Shown here: piece after piece, positions 6,344-9,118 of the stretch
How the letters are laid out: each line of letters begins with the position of its first letter
Position numbering within the stretch: position 1 is the stretch's first letter
Source of the DNA: SAT2750 sp964476375
Lineage (GTDB): Bacteria > Planctomycetota > Planctomycetia > Pirellulales > Pirellulaceae
Assembly (NCBI GenBank): GCA_964476375.1
Contig: CAYYZW010000301.1
Coordinates: 1 to 9,118, forward strand
Direction: 5' to 3'
Length of the DNA stretch: 9,118 bases
The notes under the pieces: generated by a model
The model's database searches: none
What the model saw: only the letters and a program-made list of their open reading frames with translations
Told to the model about the DNA's origin: nothing
Translations under genes and position numbers: made by a program

Positions 6344-8605
6344 TCATTTCGCTGGCTTGTTCTTTCCCGGAAGCTGCTCGATCTCCAGGTTCCGGGCCAG
6401 GAAAGCGAGCATGTCGGTTGCCGCCGCAATCCGCTTGCTGGTTGGCGTGCCCGCGCCGTGGCCGGCACTTGTTTCGATGCGGATCAGTACCGGGGCCGGC
6501 CCCTGGTGGGCATCTTGCAGCGCGGCAGCGAACTTGAAGCTGTGGCCAGGTACCACCCGGTCGTCGTGGTCTGCCGTGGTGACAAGCGTGGCTGGATAGG
6601 AGGTCCCTTTCCGGAGGTTATGGTAGGGGGAGTAGCCAACCAGGTTCTTGAACTGGGTCTCATCGTCAGAGGAGCCATACTCCGAGACCCAGGCCCAGCC
6701 AATTGTGAACTTGTGGTAACGCAGCATGTCCATCACCCCGACCGCGGGCAGCGCCACGCTGCACAGGTCGGGACGCTGCGACATCACCGCTCCCACCAGC
6801 AAGCCCCCGTTACTGCCACCCCGGATAGCCAGCCGTTCCCGGCAGGTGATCTTCTCCTCCACCAGCCAGTGGGCTGCGGCGATGAAATCGTCAAACACGT
6901 TCTGCTTGTTCTCCAGCATGCCCGCCTCGTGCCAGCGTCGTCCGTACTCGCCTCCTCCACGGAGATTGGCAACCGCGTAAACGCCCCCCATCTCCATCCA
7001 GACGAGATTGACCACCGAGAATCCGGGTGTCAGCGAGATATCGAAGCCACCGTAACCGTAAAGAAGGGTCGGATTTCCACCGTCTCTTTTCATTCCCTTC
7101 TTGTAGACAAGGAACATCGGGATCCGCGTGCCATCCGTGCTCTCGTAAAACACCTGTTCGGTCCGGTATCGCCCCGGTTCAAAATCGACCTGGGGTTGTC
7201 GGTAGATTGTGCTGCGGCCCGTTGTGACGTCGTACTGGTAGATCGTGGAAGGGGTGGTGTAGTTGGTGAAAGTGAAAAAAGTTTCACTGTCGTCCTGCCG
7301 GCCCCCAAATCCACTGGCACTTCCGATTCCCGGCAGCCTGACAGACCGCAGCAGTTCGCCGTCGATGCTGTGGACATGCACCTGCGAATGGGCGTGGTGA
7401 AGGTAACTTGCCACCAGTCTCCCTCCGACCATGGAGGCATCCTCCAGCGTATCCTCCTGTTCCGGGATGATCTCCTCCCAGTCTTCCGGCCGGGGATGCT
7501 CCAGGTCGATGCGGATGATCCGCCGCTGGGGCGCCTCGCGGTTGGTCATGATCCAGAAAGCACCGTCGACGTTGCCAAGGAAGTCATAGGAGGCGTCAAA
7601 ACCTGAGATCAGCTCCACCACGTCAGCATCCGGGTTTTCCAGGTCCTGGTAAAAAAGCTGGTTCTTGCGGAGCGTCCCTTTCCAGACGCTGAGGACCAGG
7701 AAGCGGCCATCCTCGGTGACCTGCCCACCAAAGCCCCATTCCTTCTCGTCCTTCCGCTCGTAGACAAGCCGGTCCTCGGATTGGGGCTGGCCAAGCGTGT
7801 GGAAATAGAGTTTCTGGTAATGATTCGTGCCGCTGAACTCCGTGCCCTCCGCGGGTTCGTCATAGCGACTGTAATAGAACCCGGAGTTGTCCCCTGCCCA
7901 GGAGACCCCGGAGAACTTGATCCACTCGAGGTGGTCTTCCAGCATCCGGCCACTTTCCACATCCAGCAGTTTCCACTCGCGCCAGTCGGAGCCGGCGGCG
8001 GCAAGGCCAAAAGCAAGGAGCCGGCCGTCTCGGCTGGGCTGCCAGCCGGCCAGGGCGACGGTCCCGTCCTCGGAGAGCTTGTTTGGATCCAGCAGCATGC
8101 GGGGTTCGATATCCAGGCTCTCGGTGGTGTAGAGGACAGACTGGTTCTGGAGTCCGTCGTTGTGGGTGAAAAAGTAACGGCCACCCCGCTTATAGGGACG
8201 CCCAAATCGCTCGTAGTTCCAGAGTTCGGTGAGACGGTCCCGGATGGGCTCTCGAGCGTGGATCTGTTCAAGGTATGAAAACGTCGTTTTATTCTGGTCC
8301 TTGACCCAGGTTGCCGTCTCTTCACTGTTGGTGTCTTCGAGCCACCGATAGGGATCCTCCACGGAAGTGCCGTGATAGTTGTCTACCGTGTCACCACGTC
8401 GAGTCTGGGGATACTGGATTGTCGCCACCGTCTCCTTCTCCACTTTGATTGCCTGTCGGTTTGATTTTCTGTCTGGTTTGGATGGTTTCTCTGACCTGGC
8501 AGCCTGTGCCGCACTTGATAGGGACGGTGGGCCGTCAAGAACTCCATCTCCCGTCAGGAGCAGGCAGCCAAGGGCGAGGTATCCAAGGGTCGTGTCTTTC
8601 AGCAT
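6344..8605 (-). CDS. Prolyl oligopeptidase (serine peptidase family S9A), probably exported
   Basis: This serine peptidase cleaves short peptides, classically after proline. From the ATG at 8605 it has 753 residues. A hydrophobic segment at about 6-18 followed by SSAAQAARS looks like a signal peptide, so the mature enzyme is probably extracytoplasmic. The conserved N-terminal region YPQTRRGDTVDNYHG...VEDPYRWLED (from about residue 65) leads into the beta-propeller. The alpha/beta-hydrolase domain starts near QVFYESTDGTRIPMF (from about 484). The catalytic triad is S598 in GGSNGG, D681 in ADHDDRVVP and H716 in SAGHGAG. GGSNGG argues for prolyl oligopeptidase rather than oligopeptidase B, which usually shows a GRSAGG-like motif. 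GGGGAG lies four bases upstream of the chosen ATG. Alternative in-frame ATGs at 8638 and 8674 lack such a site, though the longer forms would give a more basic N-terminus. It is the first gene of a leftward cluster with the isomerase and dehydrogenase genes. Confidence 0.95.
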   Translation of the reverse strand: MLKDTTLGYLALGCLLLTGDGVLDGPPSLSSAAQAARSEKPSKPDRKSNRQAIKVEKETVATIQYPQTRRGDTVDNYHGTSVEDPYRWLEDTNSEETATWVKDQNKTTFSYLEQIHAREPIRDRLTELWNYERFGRPYKRGGRYFFTHNDGLQNQSVLYTTESLDIEPRMLLDPNKLSEDGTVALAGWQPSRDGRLLAFGLAAAGSDWREWKLLDVESGRMLEDHLEWIKFSGVSWAGDNSGFYYSRYDEPAEGTEFSGTNHYQKLYFHTLGQPQSEDRLVYERKDEKEWGFGGQVTEDGRFLVLSVWKGTLRKNQLFYQDLENPDADVVELISGFDASYDFLGNVDGAFWIMTNREAPQRRIIRIDLEHPRPEDWEEIIPEQEDTLEDASMVGGRLVASYLHHAHSQVHVHSIDGELLRSVRLPGIGSASGFGGRQDDSETFFTFTNYTTPSTIYQYDVTTGRSTIYRQPQVDFEPGRYRTEQVFYESTDGTRIPMFLVYKKGMKRDGGNPTLLYGYGGFDISLTPGFSVVNLVWMEMGGVYAVANLRGGGEYGRRWHEAGMLENKQNVFDDFIAAAHWLVEEKITCRERLAIRGGSNGGLLVGAVMSQRPDLCSVALPAVGVMDMLRYHKFTIGWAWVSEYGSSDDETQFKNLVGYSPYHNLRKGTSYPATLVTTADHDDRVVPGHSFKFAAALQDAHQGPAPVLIRIETSAGHGAGTPTSKRIAAATDMLAFLARNLEIEQLPGKNKPAK

Positions 8606-8670
8606 GCTTCTCCCCGGTGGCAAAGAAATTCTCACCATGGACTGAATGTAACTTGACGCCGGGCCACGTT

Positions 8671-8695
8671 CCACCGGTCCAGTATGAATCGGTGG
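8671..8695. repeat. Inverted repeat, 6-bp arms
   Basis: CCACCG (8671-8676) is mirrored by CGGTGG (8690-8695) across 13 bases. It could be an operator half-site pair or a small hairpin in a leader. The arms are short enough to occur by chance. Confidence 0.4.
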
Positions 8696-8698
8696 GTC

Positions 8699-8718
8699 GC
8701 TGACACCCTGTTGTCAGC
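8699..8718. repeat. Inverted repeat, 7-bp perfect arms, possible operator
   Basis: GCTGACA (8699-8705) is mirrored exactly by TGTCAGC (8712-8718) across six bases. The 20-bp dyad lies about 95 bp from the peptidase start and about 58 bp before the comEC start. Size and position suit a dimeric regulator binding between divergent genes. No T-run follows on either strand, so it does not look like an intrinsic terminator. Confidence 0.45.
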
Positions 8719-8775
8719 TGGATAGAGACAATCCGAACAGGGAATTAGCCTGCGCCTTCAGAGAGGGATTGCCTG

Positions 8776-9118
8776 ATGTCACGAACGGTTATTCCACTTC
8801 CGCCGGGAGCCCCTGCTCCCTATCAGCCGATGCTCAGCGTGGTCCTGGCTCTTTCTGCTGGAATCATGGTAGATCGGTTTCTTTATCTCCACTGCCACTA
8901 TTGGCTGTCGGTATCCTTGACCGCCCTTGTTACCAGTTTTTCTACCCGCAGCAGGTATTACCGGATCGCGGTGGCCTCGCTGCTTGTGTCGATTCTGGCC
9001 CTGGCGGCTGCCTGGCACCAGCTTGACTGGACATGGTACAGACAAGACCAGCTGGCTTTTCGCCTGGGGGAACAGACCAGCCCTGTCTGCCTGGAGGCGG
9101 ATCTGCTTTCCTCCCCTC
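8776..9118 (+). CDS. ComEC-like competence protein (DNA uptake channel), N-terminal part only
   Basis: ComEC forms the inner-membrane channel that carries single-stranded DNA into the cell during natural transformation. The frame is open from the ATG at 8776 to the right edge (114 codons). The N-terminus is proline-rich (PLPPGAPAPYQP, 7-18). Hydrophobic segments follow at about 19-33, 43-54 and 63-80. Then comes AAWHQLDWTWYRQDQLAF (78-95) and PVCLEADLLSSP (103-114). This matches the start of planctomycete ComEC/Rec2 proteins as I remember them: a pair of N-terminal helices, a WH....W motif, then the beginning of the DUF4131 region. The diagnostic Competence and metallo-beta-lactamase domains lie outside the window, so the call rests on N-terminal resemblance. 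GAGAGGG at 8761-8767 is a suitable ribosome binding site. The gene is divergent from the peptidase gene. Confidence 0.7.
   Translation, partial: MSRTVIPLPPGAPAPYQPMLSVVLALSAGIMVDRFLYLHCHYWLSVSLTALVTSFSTRSRYYRIAVASLLVSILALAAAWHQLDWTWYRQDQLAFRLGEQTSPVCLEADLLSSP

Larger units (their letters stand above)
8606..8775. promoter_or_regulatory. Divergent intergenic region between the peptidase and comEC-like genes
   Basis: These 170 bp must contain promoters for both directions. The peptidase Shine-Dalgarno GGGGAG (8610-8615, minus strand) and the comEC GAGAGGG (8761-8767, plus strand) mark its two ends. TTGTCA (8711-8716) resembles a -35 box but no good -10 box lies at the right distance. Two neighbouring inverted repeats occupy the middle. 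If the peptidase starts at 8638 instead, the region is 137 bp. Confidence 0.45.

Noticed and set aside
6062..7606. A 514-codon open frame on the plus strand
   Set aside because: It lies opposite the peptidase and isomerase genes, crosses their junction, shows no recognisable motif and has low-complexity arginine/valine-rich composition. Both opposite-strand genes have intact catalytic motifs, so this is an antisense shadow.
8558..8605. Possible lipoprotein signal (ALGC) in the peptidase N-terminus
   Set aside because: Leu at the -2 position is a poor lipobox residue and more hydrophobic sequence follows the Cys; an ordinary signal peptide fits better.

Overview
The window looks like chromosomal DNA of a planctomycete (phylum Planctomycetota). 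It is moderately GC-rich. Its gene content is typical of that phylum: a secreted sulfatase of the formylglycine type, an SDR resembling DHRS7-type planctomycete proteins, a paired Gfo/Idh/MocA oxidoreductase and xylose-isomerase-like TIM barrel, an exported prolyl oligopeptidase, and a ComEC N-terminus. The assignment rests on recognising protein families by eye, not on a search. No rRNA, tRNA, CRISPR array, insertion sequence or phage gene was seen.

Layout from left to right. A leftward cluster on the minus strand runs from a membrane-anchored DUF6174-like protein (2195-2761) through an SDR oxidoreductase (1288-2091) to a secreted sulfatase (1256 down to the left edge, C-terminus missing). 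It is divergent from a rightward pyruvate kinase gene (2906-4348), with about 144 bp between them. A second leftward cluster follows: exported prolyl oligopeptidase (6344-8605), TIM-barrel sugar isomerase/epimerase (5485-6306) and Gfo/Idh/MocA dehydrogenase (4349-5467). The gaps in this cluster are 38 bp and about 17 bp. Its last stop codon directly abuts the pyruvate kinase stop codon. A 170-bp divergent region holding two adjacent inverted repeats separates this cluster from a rightward comEC-like gene (8776 to the right edge, C-terminus missing).

Functional reading. Pyruvate kinase is core glycolysis, and its residues at the K+ site match the K+-independent class. The sulfatase and the isomerase/dehydrogenase pair fit degradation and interconversion of (sulfated) carbohydrates, a planctomycete speciality. 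The peptidase would act outside the cytoplasm on peptides. ComEC is the DNA-uptake channel of natural transformation. I see no clear novel defence, mobile or RNA-based system. The points most worth checking are the altered cation site of the pyruvate kinase, the mixed peptidase/sugar-enzyme operon, the zero-gap convergent stop codons, and the dyad symmetries in the comEC/peptidase promoter region.
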